Positions 28,701-36,646 of a DNA stretch of 64,000 bases are shown one piece after another. Source of the stretch: Streptomyces sp. NBC_01476 (GTDB taxonomy: Bacteria > Actinomycetota > Actinomycetes > Streptomycetales > Streptomycetaceae). The translations under genes were made by a program, and so were the position numbers. Under the pieces are notes generated by a model, which ran no database searches, had not been told where the DNA came from, and saw only the letters and a list, made by a program, of their open reading frames with translations. The DNA is taken from NCBI RefSeq assembly GCF_036227265.1, contig NZ_CP109446.1, positions 7,643,001 through 7,707,000 on the forward strand, given 5' to 3'. The number at the start of each line of letters is the position of its first letter. The first letter of the stretch is position 1.

Positions 28701-28932
28701 CGACTCCACCAGCGGCGCCTACAAGCAGTCCCCGTCGGTCGCCAAGACCGGCACCGACACCTGGAAGACGGCCACCTTCACGGTGGACGACGCGGCCTTC
28801 CACAACGGTGAGAACGCCGGCACCGACTTCCGGCTCGCCAACAACGGCGACACCGGCACCATCGGCCGGGTGCACGTCTCCGTCACCGGTGACAACGTCC
28901 TGGCCCTGCACCTCTGCCCCGACGACAACTGA
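25798..28932 (+). CDS. Secreted GH92 alpha-mannosidase (1)
   Basis: Predicted 1,044 residues; the GTG at 25798 follows GAGGAAAGG (a TTG three bases later is equally close). A Sec signal covers about 5-30. The GH92 N-terminal beta-sandwich begins at YVDPFIGTQKGVDWENTFPG, and the (alpha/alpha)6 domain carries ETLEWSTDDF, where Glu499 is the likely general acid, and GNDDNGALSSEYVWAALG (Asp664-Asp665), the acidic pair expected to activate water. GH92 enzymes are calcium-dependent inverting exo-alpha-mannosidases. An Ig-like domain (about 780-880) and a jelly-roll, carbohydrate-binding-like domain (about 890-1,044, CDTLGATDTECGLRLRDNG) follow. It would trim alpha-mannose from mannan or N-glycans. 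The linkage cannot be read. It is controlled by operator copy 2. Confidence 0.92.
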   Translation: MLRHSGRWSRFGVLATVLAAGAVMVTPAAAGAAPDHGPGGRTALVADPTGYVDPFIGTQKGVDWENTFPGVTAPFGMMQFSPDTASGPTGYSYGDDAIKGFSLDHFSGGCSSFGDIPILPVTGAVGTDPAGRTEHFSHDDEQAAPGSYDVKLADSGVQVDLGATARTGIASFRYPAGSQAQVLVKSGTSLGGDLAAEVHVVNDHELAGTTTPHGLCNNSQYTMYFDITFDRPFTAHGTWQGGAVTPGSSAATGAGSGAYLTFDTSARTTVTAKVGMSYVSTGGAARNLAAEIPGWNVGHVQRQTRDAWRDVLRRVGVGGGTDTELTTFYTSLYRSFQSPSVFNDVDGRYIGFDNVIHTVPAGHTQYATFSDWDIYRSLAPLQTMIYPQKAGDMANSLLRDAQQQGGWWPKWPSQNMTGNVMNGDNGVPLFAQYVAYGATGVDVRAALPIMKKGATRSQSVGWGWTERPGVEDYVRLGYAPNNATSQGDHGLQGASETLEWSTDDFAISRLAASVGDHRTEAEYAERGNNWQNIYDPSTGYLRPRDDNGAFPAGPGFQTPPAGAFGQDGYDEGNAAQYNWSVQQDMAGLIAALGGKEKAAQRLDDFFSQLNAGGNAPYDWAGNEIDTTAPWAYDYAGQPWKTQEVTRRFETELFTTAPDGLPGNDDNGALSSEYVWAALGMMPATPGTPVLALNSPLFKRAVISLGTGRTITIDAPRAAGDAPYVTGLRLDGRPYESTALPASFATRGGALDFSLSTRPDTHWATGAGAAPPSYRSGEVPAVGYLTPTGTQVLPGGSSLPATVGASTLAGHAGKVRWTAASDVAGVTVTPSSGTLDLSRAATATAPVTVRVADGTASGYHPVKVTFRAADGRTLPGGAVVVTVPAADGAATACDTLGATDTECGLRLRDNGDGHTAVVTAGGRSGRSTTDGSPYEYFDVDNTIVPGGDYRATVTIDYYDHGTGSWSMQYDSTSGAYKQSPSVAKTGTDTWKTATFTVDDAAFHNGENAGTDFRLANNGDTGTIGRVHVSVTGDNVLALHLCPDDN

Positions 28933-28946
28933 CCGACCCCGGCCCG

Positions 28947-28984
28947 CCGGCCGCCGGGAGTCCCGCACGGACCCCGGCGGCCGG
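28947..28984. terminator. Bidirectional hairpin between GH92 gene 1 and the convergent reductase
   Basis: 12-bp perfect stem CCGGCCGCCGGG/CCCGGCGGCCGG with a 14-base loop, between two converging genes. Confidence 0.55.
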
Positions 28985-29019
28985 CGTTCCACGCGGGCCT
29001 GCCGCGGCCGCGGCCCGGC

Positions 29020-29991
29020 TCAGGTCCAGGGCAGCCGGGAGCGGTGGGCCCAGTACTGCGCGGGCGGCTCGGCCAGCCCGGCCAGCGCGTCGAGATCGCC
29101 GGGGGTCAGGGTGACGGTGGCGGCCCGCAGGTTCGAGGTGAGCTGCTCGGTGGTCGCCGCGCCGGACAGTACGGTGGCAGGCCACGGCTGGTGCAGGGCG
29201 GCGGCCAGCGCGATGGCGTCGTAGGACGCCCCGGTGGACTCGGCGATCGGGGCCAGTGCCCGCTCCAGGTCCTGATCGGGCTGTGCCAGACGCCCGTTGG
29301 CCACACCCTCCTTGACGATGATCGCGCAGCCGGCGTCGTACGCCTCGGCCAGCGCCGTGCCGGCCGACGGCTCCAGCGGGTTCCAGGTCGCCTGGACGCT
29401 GCGGAAGAGGGGTTCGCCGTCCACCGTGACGGCCAGCGCGGCACGGATCGCCTCGCCCTGCGCGGGTCCGCTCGCCGAGAGCCCGACGGTCACGCCCTCG
29501 GCGGCCAGCGCGGCCAGCCGGCGGTGCAGCACCTCGTCGGTGAGCGCCGGGCTCTCCGGGGTCACCGAGTGCACCTGGTAGATGTCGAGATGGTCGCCGA
29601 GCAGCTGCCGGGTCTCGGCGAGCTGACGGTCGTACGCGGCGACGGAGTGGTCCTTCACCTCGTGCACCTCGGCGTCGACCCGCCAGTCACCGGTGTAGGT
29701 GTAGCCCCACTTGCTGGAGACGATCACCCCGCCGCGGTCGCCGTCGGCGGCCAGCCACTCGGCGAGGAATTCCTCGGAGCGGCCGTAGGAGCGGGCCGCG
29801 TCGAAGTGGCGGACGCCGTGGGCGTAGGCGTCGTCGAGCAGGTCGTGCACCCGCCGTCGCATCGCGTCCACCCCGCGGCCGGGCGGCAGGTCGCGGTCGC
29901 GGCCCAGCGTGATGTAGCCGGGCCGGCCGACGGCGGCCAGACCGAGCCCGATCCTGCGGTCGGCGGGGGCGGGGTGCGGTCGTCCTGGCAC
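29020..29991 (-). CDS. Aldo/keto reductase (second, distinct)
   Basis: Predicted 323 residues; the GTG at 29991 follows GGAGCC. The tetrad is visible as Asp and Tyr in FDAARSYGRSEE, Lys in VSSKWGY and His in YQVHSVTPES. Late segments (VKEGVANGRLAQ, SGAATTEQL) fit the cofactor site of L-galactose-dehydrogenase-like or pyridoxal-reductase-like reductases better than the 19855 enzyme's subgroup. The substrate is unknown. It is monocistronic and converges on GH92 gene 1. Confidence 0.88.
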   Translation of the reverse strand: MPGRPHPAPADRRIGLGLAAVGRPGYITLGRDRDLPPGRGVDAMRRRVHDLLDDAYAHGVRHFDAARSYGRSEEFLAEWLAADGDRGGVIVSSKWGYTYTGDWRVDAEVHEVKDHSVAAYDRQLAETRQLLGDHLDIYQVHSVTPESPALTDEVLHRRLAALAAEGVTVGLSASGPAQGEAIRAALAVTVDGEPLFRSVQATWNPLEPSAGTALAEAYDAGCAIIVKEGVANGRLAQPDQDLERALAPIAESTGASYDAIALAAALHQPWPATVLSGAATTEQLTSNLRAATVTLTPGDLDALAGLAEPPAQYWAHRSRLPWT

Positions 29992-30100
29992 GGGTGGCTC
30001 CCTGCGGTGAGCGGCGCGGACGTCCGTCCGTGGGCGTCCGCGTGATCACGGTAGTCCGGCCGGCGACCGCCGTGGCGACCGGCCCGGGGAGGTCACCCGA

Positions 30101-30535
30101 GTGGGCGTCCGTGAGGGTCCCGAGCCCACCATCAAGGTCGCGAGCGTCACCGGCTGGGCGGTCGGCGACACCTTAACCGTCGGCACCGGGCCGAGCCAGG
30201 AGACCGGCACCGTGGCAGCCGTCGGCACCGCGGGCACGGGCGGCACCGGAATCACCCTCACCAAGGCGCTCGGCCGCGCCCACCTCGCCGGGGCGACCGC
30301 CGTCGACCAGGGCACCGGCCTCACCCTGACCGCGGGCCTGCACCACGCCCAGGCGCAGGGCGCGGCCGTGGCCACCGTGGTGCCGGCCGGCACCACGGCC
30401 CTCCCGGTGGCGGGCAGCAGCGGGATCAGGGCCGGCGACACCCTCTTCGTCGACGCGGGCGCCAACCTCGTGCCCGACCAGCTCACCGAGACCGTGTCAC
30501 CGTGGACCTGGCCGGGGCTGCCGGTCACCGGTCCC
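30101..30535 (+). pseudogene. Decayed accessory domain of a secreted glycosidase
   Basis: The frame reads TIKVASVTGWAVGDTLTVGT, TGTVAAVGTAGTGGTGITLT and IRAGDTLFVDAGA. This repeated beta-structure is found as an accessory domain in large secreted actinobacterial glycosidases such as GH78 enzymes. Here it has no signal peptide or catalytic domain. Near 30493-30497 a one-base shift is needed to turn ETVSPWTW into the expected ETVTVDLAGAAG. Both facts indicate a frameshifted remnant. A functional short gene is unlikely because there is no convincing ribosome-binding site. Confidence 0.5.
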
Positions 30536-30715
30536 ACGTGGAAAGCTGGGCGCTGCACGCCGCACCACCCGCACAGGAAGCACCCGGGCCGTCGGCTCCG
30601 GAGCGCGGCGGATCGCCGCCTCCACGGGCGGCACAACGGACTCCACCGACTCCACCGACGCCACCGCCTCCACCGACCCCACCCGATGGCCCACTAACTC
30701 TGCCGAGGACGAACC

Positions 30716-31243
30716 GTGCCCGTGCGACCGCTGCTCTTCCTGGACGTGGACGGCCCACTGAACCCCTTCGAGGCCCAAGCGGAGAGCGGGCCGGCCGGTT
30801 ACGTGGCCCACCGGATGCGGCCGGCCGGCTGGGACGACCCCCGGCTCGAACCCCTGCGGGTGTGGCTCAACCCGGATCACGGCGCCGCCCTCACCGCGCT
30901 GCCCTTCGATCTGGTGTGGGCCACCACCTGGGGCGCCCAGGCCAACGAGTGGATCGCCCCGCAGATCGGTCTGCCCCCGCTCCCGTACGTACGCTGGGCA
31001 GGACCGGTCGGCTACCAGAACGACGGGATGTACTTCAAGACCCGTGACCTCGTCCACTACGCCGCCGGGCGCCCCTTCTCCTGGGTGGACGACGAGATCG
31101 GCCCCCCGGACCGCGCGTACGTCGCAGGCCACCACCAAGGCCCCGCACTGCTCCACCGGATCCACCCGGCGGTCGGCCTGCGGACCGAGGACTTCCGGAC
31201 GCTGCGGGGGTGGGCCGCGGAACTCGGGGCGGCGGCGCGGTAG
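30716..31243 (+). CDS. HAD-like hydrolase domain protein
   Basis: Predicted 175 residues; the GTG at 30716 follows GAGGAC. The N-terminus LLFLDVDGPLNPF carries the HAD nucleophile Asp10 and acid/base Asp12. Later WATTWGAQANEW has the motif II threonine, and FSWVDDEIG supplies the acidic motif IV. The compact form without a cap resembles the HAD domain described in 'Swiss Army knife' RNA-repair proteins. The family removes phosphate groups, but the substrate is unknown. It lies alone, converging on the carboxyltransferase. Confidence 0.75.
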   Translation: MPVRPLLFLDVDGPLNPFEAQAESGPAGYVAHRMRPAGWDDPRLEPLRVWLNPDHGAALTALPFDLVWATTWGAQANEWIAPQIGLPPLPYVRWAGPVGYQNDGMYFKTRDLVHYAAGRPFSWVDDEIGPPDRAYVAGHHQGPALLHRIHPAVGLRTEDFRTLRGWAAELGAAAR

Positions 31244-31360
31244 GCGCCGGCGCGGTGACGTTCTGGGCGGTGGGGCGCGGCGGGGGCCGTGACGGTGACG
31301 CGCCGCCAGGGTGGCGACCGGAACCCCGTCACCGTGATGTGCCGTCAGGGTGACGCGCGA

Positions 31361-32857
31361 TCACATCCCCGCGGTCAGCAGGTCGTAGCGGCCCAGCCGC
31401 TGCGAGCGGTAGGACCCCGGGTGCGCCGCCAGCCGGCCGAGTTCGTGCCGCAGCACCAGGCCGAGGCGGCGGCAGAACTCCTCCGGTTCCTCCGCCGCGT
31501 CCGGCCGCTCCGGGACGATCCGGTCGACGATGCCCGCGGCCAGCAGATCACTCGCCCGTACGCCCTGACGGCGCGCCATCTCGTCGGCCCGCGCGGTGGT
31601 CCGGTACACGATCGCCGAGGCCCCCTCCGGCGGCAGCGGGGAGAGCCACGCGTGCTGGGCGGCGATCACCCGGTTCGCCGGCAGCAGCGACAGCGCCGCG
31701 CCGCCGGAGCCCTGGCCGAGCAGGATGCTGACCGAGGGCGCGTCCAGCGCCATCAGGTCGGCCAGGCAGCGCGCGATCTCGGCGGCGAGACCGCCCTCCT
31801 CGGCGGCGACCGACAGTTCACCGCCCGGGGTGTCGATCACATTCACCAGCGGCATCTGCAACTGCCCGGCCAGTTGCATACCGCGCCGGGCCACCCGCAG
31901 CGAGCCGGGGCCCAGCGGATGCCGCTCGCCCCGGCCCCGCCGGTCCTGGCCGAGCACGATGCAGGACGCGTCCTCGAAGCGGGCCAGCGCCAGCGTCACC
32001 CCGGGATCCGACTCGCCCTCGCCGGTGCCGTTGAGCGGCATCACATCGGTGGCGGCGTACTCCAGGAACGCCTGTACCCCGGGGCGGCCGGCCGAGCGGG
32101 TACGCAGGACGGACTCCCAGGCGTCGACCGGTGCGGGGACCTCGAAGACGGGTTCCGGGGAGGGGGCCGGGGGCCCCGCGGTGAGGATGGTGAGCGCGCG
32201 GTCGACGACCTCGGGGAGCCGCCGCGGCGCCACCACACCGTCGATCAGGCCGTGTGCGTACAGGTTCTCGGCGGTCTGGACGCCCTCGGGGAACAGCTCG
32301 CCGCCCAGCGCCTCGTAGACCCGCGGCCCCAGGAAGCCGAGCAGCGCCCCGGGCTCGGCGATGGTGAGATGGCCGAGCGAACCCCATGAGGCCAGGACTC
32401 CGCCGGTGGTGGGGTGCCGCAGATAGACGAGGTACGGCAAACCGGCCGCCTTGTGCCGGATGACGGCGCCGCAGACCGTCACCATCCGCACGAACGCCGC
32501 GGTGCCCTCCTGCATCCGGGTGCCGCCCGAGGCGGGCGCGGCCAGCATCGGGAGGCGCTCGCGGGTCGCCCGCTCGATGGCGGCGGTCAGCCGGGCCGCG
32601 GAGGCACGGCCGATCGAGCCGCCCAGGAACCGGAACTCGCAGACGGCGACGGCGACCCGCCGGCCACGGACCCGGCCCTCACCGGTGATCACCGACTCGT
32701 CGGTACCGGCCCGGGCTGCGGCGTCCGCCAACTGCCGGGCGTAGCCGTCCTCGGCACCCGCCCGGTCCGGCGGGGTGTCCCACCTGCGGAACGAGCCGTC
32801 ATCCAGCACGGTCGCGATCAACTCCACCGCACCGGGCCGCGGACGGGGTCCTGCCAT
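31361..32857 (-). CDS. Acyl-CoA carboxyltransferase, fused beta and alpha domains
   Basis: Predicted 498 residues; the ATG at 32857 follows GGAG, and conservation starts nearby. Two crotonase-like halves are visible. The first (about 45-225) contains LPMLAAPASGGTRMQEG and TTGGVLASWGS, as in AccD. The second (about 255-490) contains MPLVNVIDTPGGELSVAAEEGG and SILLGQGSGGAALSLLPANR, as in AccA. These build the two oxyanion holes for carboxyl transfer from biotin to acetyl-CoA. The AccD zinc finger is missing. No biotin carboxylase or carrier gene is nearby, so it either works with subunits encoded elsewhere or has another acyl-CoA substrate. Confidence 0.85.
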   Translation of the reverse strand: MAGPRPRPGAVELIATVLDDGSFRRWDTPPDRAGAEDGYARQLADAAARAGTDESVITGEGRVRGRRVAVAVCEFRFLGGSIGRASAARLTAAIERATRERLPMLAAPASGGTRMQEGTAAFVRMVTVCGAVIRHKAAGLPYLVYLRHPTTGGVLASWGSLGHLTIAEPGALLGFLGPRVYEALGGELFPEGVQTAENLYAHGLIDGVVAPRRLPEVVDRALTILTAGPPAPSPEPVFEVPAPVDAWESVLRTRSAGRPGVQAFLEYAATDVMPLNGTGEGESDPGVTLALARFEDASCIVLGQDRRGRGERHPLGPGSLRVARRGMQLAGQLQMPLVNVIDTPGGELSVAAEEGGLAAEIARCLADLMALDAPSVSILLGQGSGGAALSLLPANRVIAAQHAWLSPLPPEGASAIVYRTTARADEMARRQGVRASDLLAAGIVDRIVPERPDAAEEPEEFCRRLGLVLRHELGRLAAHPGSYRSQRLGRYDLLTAGM

Positions 32858-33215
32858 CACGATCTCCTGCCGGTCGACTACGGTTCTCCGCCGGGACCCG
32901 TGCGTGCCCTGCCGCTGCCGCAGCCCCGGGGCCCCGGGCCCGCCGCGGCCCCTCCCTCCGTACCCCGCCACCCGCGCTCCAACGCGTCCCCGCCCCGCAG
33001 GTCACCCCCACGAACCGCCCACCCGGCCCCCGCCCCGGGGCCAGACACCATGTGACCGTTGACCGGCACGGCACACCGCTCGCCGTTTCGGTGACCGGCG
33101 GCGACCAGCACGACGTCACCCACCTCCCACCTCATACCGCTGCTGCACGCCGTCCCTCCGGGGAGGCGCTCCCCCCCCGCTCGGTAACCGCGCGACGAGC
33201 CGAGGCGGAATGAGC
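32858..33215. other. Intergenic region with one doubtful small frame
   Basis: Proline-codon-rich plus-strand sequence between two minus-strand genes. A minus-strand frame from an ATG at 33135 to 32878 reads MRWEVGDVVLVAAG and VPVNGHMVSGPG, faintly protein-like at its start. It degrades into Gly/Arg-rich text and has no ribosome-binding site at proper distance, so I do not call it a gene. Confidence 0.4.
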
Positions 33216-33788
33216 TCATTCTGAGACGATCAGTTGATCCATCGAGGCTGTCTCCCGGACCGCACGGAGCATCGCCGTCAGCACCGGGCCATCAAGAGAG
33301 GGCTGCTGCGAACTGATCGTCTCGTAACCCCAGCCCTCGTAGAGCGCCTTCACCTTGCCACCGCCGGCCAACGGGTTCACGAGAAGACTGACCTGCCGTT
33401 CGGGCCGCCCGGCGAGCAGTTCGTCATGGATCCGCCGAGCCGTGCCGGTGCCCCGCCACGGCACGCGCAACATGATCTCCTTCAACGCCACCGTCGGGGT
33501 GTCCGTGCACCCTTCCGGGACAGGAGTCGTCATCCGCTGCCACCACCGGTCGTCCGGGAGGAGCGTGTTGACGTACGCGTACCCCACGGGTTCGTCACCG
33601 TCGAACCCGACGACGGCCTCCCAACCGGGTTCCGATCCATGTCGGGACAGGCGCTCCGCGAACCGCTCCACCGAGTAGTGCGGCATGTGAAGCTGATCGG
33701 CCCGGACCTCGGCATAGACCTCGATCAGCACACTCCACACGTCTTCGATGTTCGTGGCATGGCGCAGTTCGATGTCAGGGTGAGTCAC
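33216..33788 (-). CDS. GNAT-family N-acetyltransferase
   Basis: Predicted 190 residues starting at a GTG whose last bases overlap the upstream stop (GTGA), so it is translationally coupled to the TPR half of the regulator before it. GNAT features are strand beta4 GDEPVGYAYVNTLL, the acetyl-CoA loop VPWRGTGTARRIHDELL (matching Q/RxxGxG/A) and the final LYEGWGYETI. It would acetylate a small-molecule or protein amine; the substrate is unknown. Coupling to an XRE regulator divergent from an anti-sigma-type ATPase suggests a small regulatory cassette. Confidence 0.85.
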   Translation of the reverse strand: MTHPDIELRHATNIEDVWSVLIEVYAEVRADQLHMPHYSVERFAERLSRHGSEPGWEAVVGFDGDEPVGYAYVNTLLPDDRWWQRMTTPVPEGCTDTPTVALKEIMLRVPWRGTGTARRIHDELLAGRPERQVSLLVNPLAGGGKVKALYEGWGYETISSQQPSLDGPVLTAMLRAVRETASMDQLIVSE

Positions 33789-35031
33789 TGCGGATCCTTC
33801 CGAGAGTCGTGGGCGAACTGGTTCCAGGTCTGAACGAGCGGGCTGCGCGGGGCCATTACCTGCATCGTCGTACCGAAGTCGTCGAGCATCCCGGTGATGC
33901 GCGGGTGGTTGGCCGTGGATTCCGAGGGGATCGACATCGCGGTGGTGACGGCCGGTTCGAGATCACCCTGCCCGAGTTGCGCGCGGGCCAGACGCGCCGT
34001 GGTGATCGCCCTCGTACGGTGCATCTCCGGCCGCAGCAGCGCCAAAGAGCGGTGTGCGTGTGCTTCGGCATCCGCGTAGCTGCCCAACGCGAGGTGTGCC
34101 GCCAGGGCGAGGTTCTCCAACTCCGCCTGATCATAAAACGCGGTGAACCACACAGGGCGGTCCATGCCCGGATCGGCCCTCAGTAACGCGTCCTGCGCGG
34201 CCGTGATGGTCTGCCGGACCGCCCGCACGTTACCCGTCAGGCCGTGGATCGCAGCATGCCGCGCGTGCCCGAGGGACGCGAACATCGGGTCACGCCGGGC
34301 GATGGGCAGTCCCCGGGCCACATCGTTCGCCGCCAGGGCATCCGTGGGGCGACCGAGATGCCGGTACAGACTTCCCGCGTGGGACCAGATCCGGAACTGG
34401 ATCGCCTGGTTTCCCGACATCACCGCGAGACTCGACGCTCGGTCGAAGTGCCGCTGCGCACTGTCGAACCGGCGTCCGTCGATCGCCGCCCACATCGCCG
34501 AGGACGTGAACAGAGCTGCGCACCCGTACAGCGCTCCCCGCACTCGCTGACTTGCTGACCCCCGCGACTGCAACGACAGGGCCTCGCCCGCGAGCGCTGA
34601 GGCCTGCGTCTCGATGGTCAGCCGCCCCCGTAGCGGTGATCGCTCGCAATGACCGTGGCAAACTTTGCGAGGAGCCGTTCCACGTCACTGCTCCCGATGC
34701 GTCGTTCGGTCCCGGGAGTCGAGGTGGCAGCAGCCAGGGCTACTCCGGTTGAGGCGTTGATGAAGTTCCGGCGAAGCACAGGGACCTCTCGGGCACTACG
34801 GGGTGTGAACCCCATGTCAGTGATAGGGCAACTGAACACCGCCTCTAACGCCTCCCTCTGCCGAGAGTGTGGCCATCGGGTCTTTCCGGCGAGCCAGTGC
34901 CGCACCGTACGGTCGCTGACCGTCCCCTCATAGCCCTGACTGCGGAGACGGTTGTTCAGGGCATCGGCAAGTTCCGCCTGGGTGAACCCGGCGCGGACCA
35001 TCGCACGGATGAGGTCTTGGTTCTCCTCCAT
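33785..35031 (-). pseudogene. XRE-family regulator with TPR domain, split by a frameshift
   Basis: The N-terminal half (ATG at 35031, MEENQDLIRAMVRAGFTQAE) is a helix-turn-helix domain typical of streptomycete XRE regulators; its frame ends at 34618 just after DHRYGGG. The other half is in another frame (LTIETQASALAGEALSLQSR onward, then TPR-like helices such as HFDRASSLAVMSGNQ) and runs to 33785. A single extra base in the G run at 34625-34629 would join them as Y-G-G-R-L-T-I-E, giving a ~415-residue protein of the usual length. It may be a pseudogene, a programmed or variable slip at the homopolymer, or a sequencing error. It is divergent from the ATPase at 35205. Confidence 0.75.
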
Positions 35032-35204
35032 TGACTCAACGTAGCGAGACGCCTCCGCAGGTAGTACCGACGCGTCAGAAAATTTCCGGTTGCCCGCATT
35101 CCACGCCCGGTGCCTTTGTCCTCCTCCTCCCCACCGGTGGGTCGTTGACTGATGCGTGGTCGCCCTGTCGACCCCCATTTGCCCGGCCGCTTCGAGGATG
35201 CGCC

Positions 35205-35663
35205 ATGCCCCCTGACAAATCTCCCGAGCCGATCGAGGTCTTGATGGCCGTCCGGACGATTCCCAACGCGACGGGTGCTCCAGGCTATTCGGTGACGATG
35301 CCGTGCAGCATCGAGAACGCCGCCCCCGTCCGCCGGTTCGTCCGGGAGGTTGCCGGCGCCTGGGGCCTGGACGACCTCGCCGATGACACGGCGCTCGTTG
35401 TGACGGAACTCGTCGCGAACGCGGCCCAGCACACCAAGAGCCCTCTGATGCGCGTGTCGATCACCCGTCCCGACCCGGACCTCATCCGTGTGGCTGTCAC
35501 CGACCGGTCCCGTACCTTCCCGACCATGCAGAGCAGCAGCGTCACAGACGAGCGTGGTCGTGGCCTCGCGCTGATCAATGCCCTGACCGAGCGGTGGGGA
35601 GCTGAGACCCGGCCTTGGGGGAAACAGGTCTGGGGCGAGCTGAAGGGGAAGACATCCGCGTGA
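35205..35663 (+). CDS. Anti-sigma-factor-type ATPase (HATPase_c_2)
   Basis: Predicted 152 residues; the ATG at 35205 follows GAGG. The GHKL fold is shown by the N box LVVTELVANAAQH, a degenerate G1 region (VTDRSRTFP, where DxG is expected) and the G2-like ERGRGLALINAL. Proteins of this size are RsbW/SpoIIAB-like serine kinases or ATP-binding regulators, very common in streptomycetes and usually paired, as here, with a divergent or adjacent XRE regulator. It probably binds a sigma factor or anti-anti-sigma factor encoded elsewhere. The missing glycine in the DxG motif may weaken ATP binding. Confidence 0.82.
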   Translation: MPPDKSPEPIEVLMAVRTIPNATGAPGYSVTMPCSIENAAPVRRFVREVAGAWGLDDLADDTALVVTELVANAAQHTKSPLMRVSITRPDPDLIRVAVTDRSRTFPTMQSSSVTDERGRGLALINALTERWGAETRPWGKQVWGELKGKTSA

Positions 35664-35686
35664 GGAAACGCACCGGGCCGTGAGTC

Positions 35687-35854
35687 GGTGACCTCGTCCA
35701 CGACCCCCTCACCGGACAGGACGCGGTCGTCAGCGACGTCAACAGCGACGGAACGCACCTGCTGCGCCAGGTGAGGGGGCCGGGCGAGTGGATCGCGCGG
35801 GAGCCGCAGCAGCTCCGCATCATCACCCGCCGCACTGAACGCAGGGATTGGTAA
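35687..35854 (+). pseudogene. Small conserved-type protein lacking a usable start
   Basis: A 55-codon frame just after the ATPase reads GDLVHDPLTGQDAVVSDVNS, then LLRQVRGPGEWIARE and ends RRTERRDW. It looks like the small proteins that often follow XRE/ATPase pairs in streptomycetes. In this frame a TGA precedes it by one codon and no ATG, GTG or TTG is available. The only nearby GTG (35680) is one frame off, which points to a disrupted start. Confidence 0.45.
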
Positions 35855-35866
35855 CTCCGGTAGCCG

Positions 35867-35897
35867 CCCGCCCCGCCCCCGGGCGTGGGGCGGGTTT
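35867..35897 (+). terminator. Hairpin terminator after the ATPase unit
   Basis: CCCGCCCC paired with GGGGCGGG, a 12-base loop and TTT, directly after the small frame. Confidence 0.6.
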
Positions 35898-36099
35898 CTG
35901 TGCCCCGAGCTCTCACGTGGACAGGTTCGAAGGAGAACGTGGTGCCCGGCGTGGGGCCGCCGTACAGGAGGCCCGGTCGGGTGAACTGCCCACCTCCGCC
36001 AGCCTGGTGGGCCGGTTCCTGGCGGCGGGTTGCCTCGGCAGTGGCGGGCCTACCGGTGGATCTGTGGCCCGGCGTGTGCGCGCCTCGGCCCGGTGCCCG

Positions 36100-36480
36100 G
36101 TGCCCGGTGGGCGCGCTGGTGGTCCGGTACGTCCCTGCCTCGGCCCGGTGGCCGGTGCTCCCGCGGTCCGGCAGGGGTCGCTGCCGCTCCTGCCTCCCGG
36201 TCGGTCTCGCCGATGCGTCGGTTCGCCGATCCGGTCGGTTCTGCCGGCGGCCTCGCGTTCCGCGTCGGCGCGTCCCCGCCTCGGCCCGGCGGCCGGTGCT
36301 CCCGCGGTCCAGCAGGCGCCGCTGCTGCTCCTACCTCCTGGTCGGTCCCGCCGGTGGGTCGGTTCCTCGATCCGGTGGCTTCGCGTTCGCGTCGGTGGGT
36401 CGGTGCCTCGGTCCGGCGGGTTCCGCCGGTGGCCGGTGGGCGCGCCGGCGGCCCGGTACGTCCCCGCCTCGGCCCGGTGC
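36100..36480. repeat. Imperfect direct repeats in a non-coding GC-rich block
   Basis: A 96-base unit at 36140-36235 recurs at 36281-36376 at roughly 85-90% identity by eye. A shorter unit at about 36100-36150 recurs at about 36429-36480, both ending CTCGGCCCGGTG. Frames crossing the block are open but have no ribosome-binding site and a Pro/Arg/Gly-rich composition. The block fills most of the 750-base gap between the ATPase unit and GH92 gene 2. Confidence 0.65.
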
Positions 36481-36531
36481 CCGGCCACCCCCGCCGCCCG
36501 GTGACCCCCCGTCAGGGGCGCCGCCCGGCCC

Positions 36532-36561
36532 TTGACACCCCTCCGGCCCCAGGAGGAACAT
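36532..36561 (+). promoter_or_regulatory. Putative promoter of GH92 gene 2
   Basis: TTGACA (36532-36537), 18-base spacer, GAACAT (36556-36561); the operator begins 15 bases later. Confidence 0.45.
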
Positions 36562-36576
36562 CACTTGCTGGATTTC

Positions 36577-36590
36577 TGACAACGTTGTCG
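36577..36590. promoter_or_regulatory. LacI-type operator, copy 3 (TGACAACGTTGTCG)
   Basis: 13 of 14 positions symmetrical, 57 bases before the GH92 start. Identical in its core to copies at 13025 and 43072. Confidence 0.8.
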
Positions 36591-36646
36591 GTGGTGGTTG
36601 CGCCGCCGGCCCAGCCGGTCTCCTTCCGTACTCCCGAAGGGCAGGA

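Noticed and set aside
32878..33135. Possible 85-residue minus-strand gene
   Set aside because: Only the first 15 residues look protein-like; no properly spaced ribosome-binding site.
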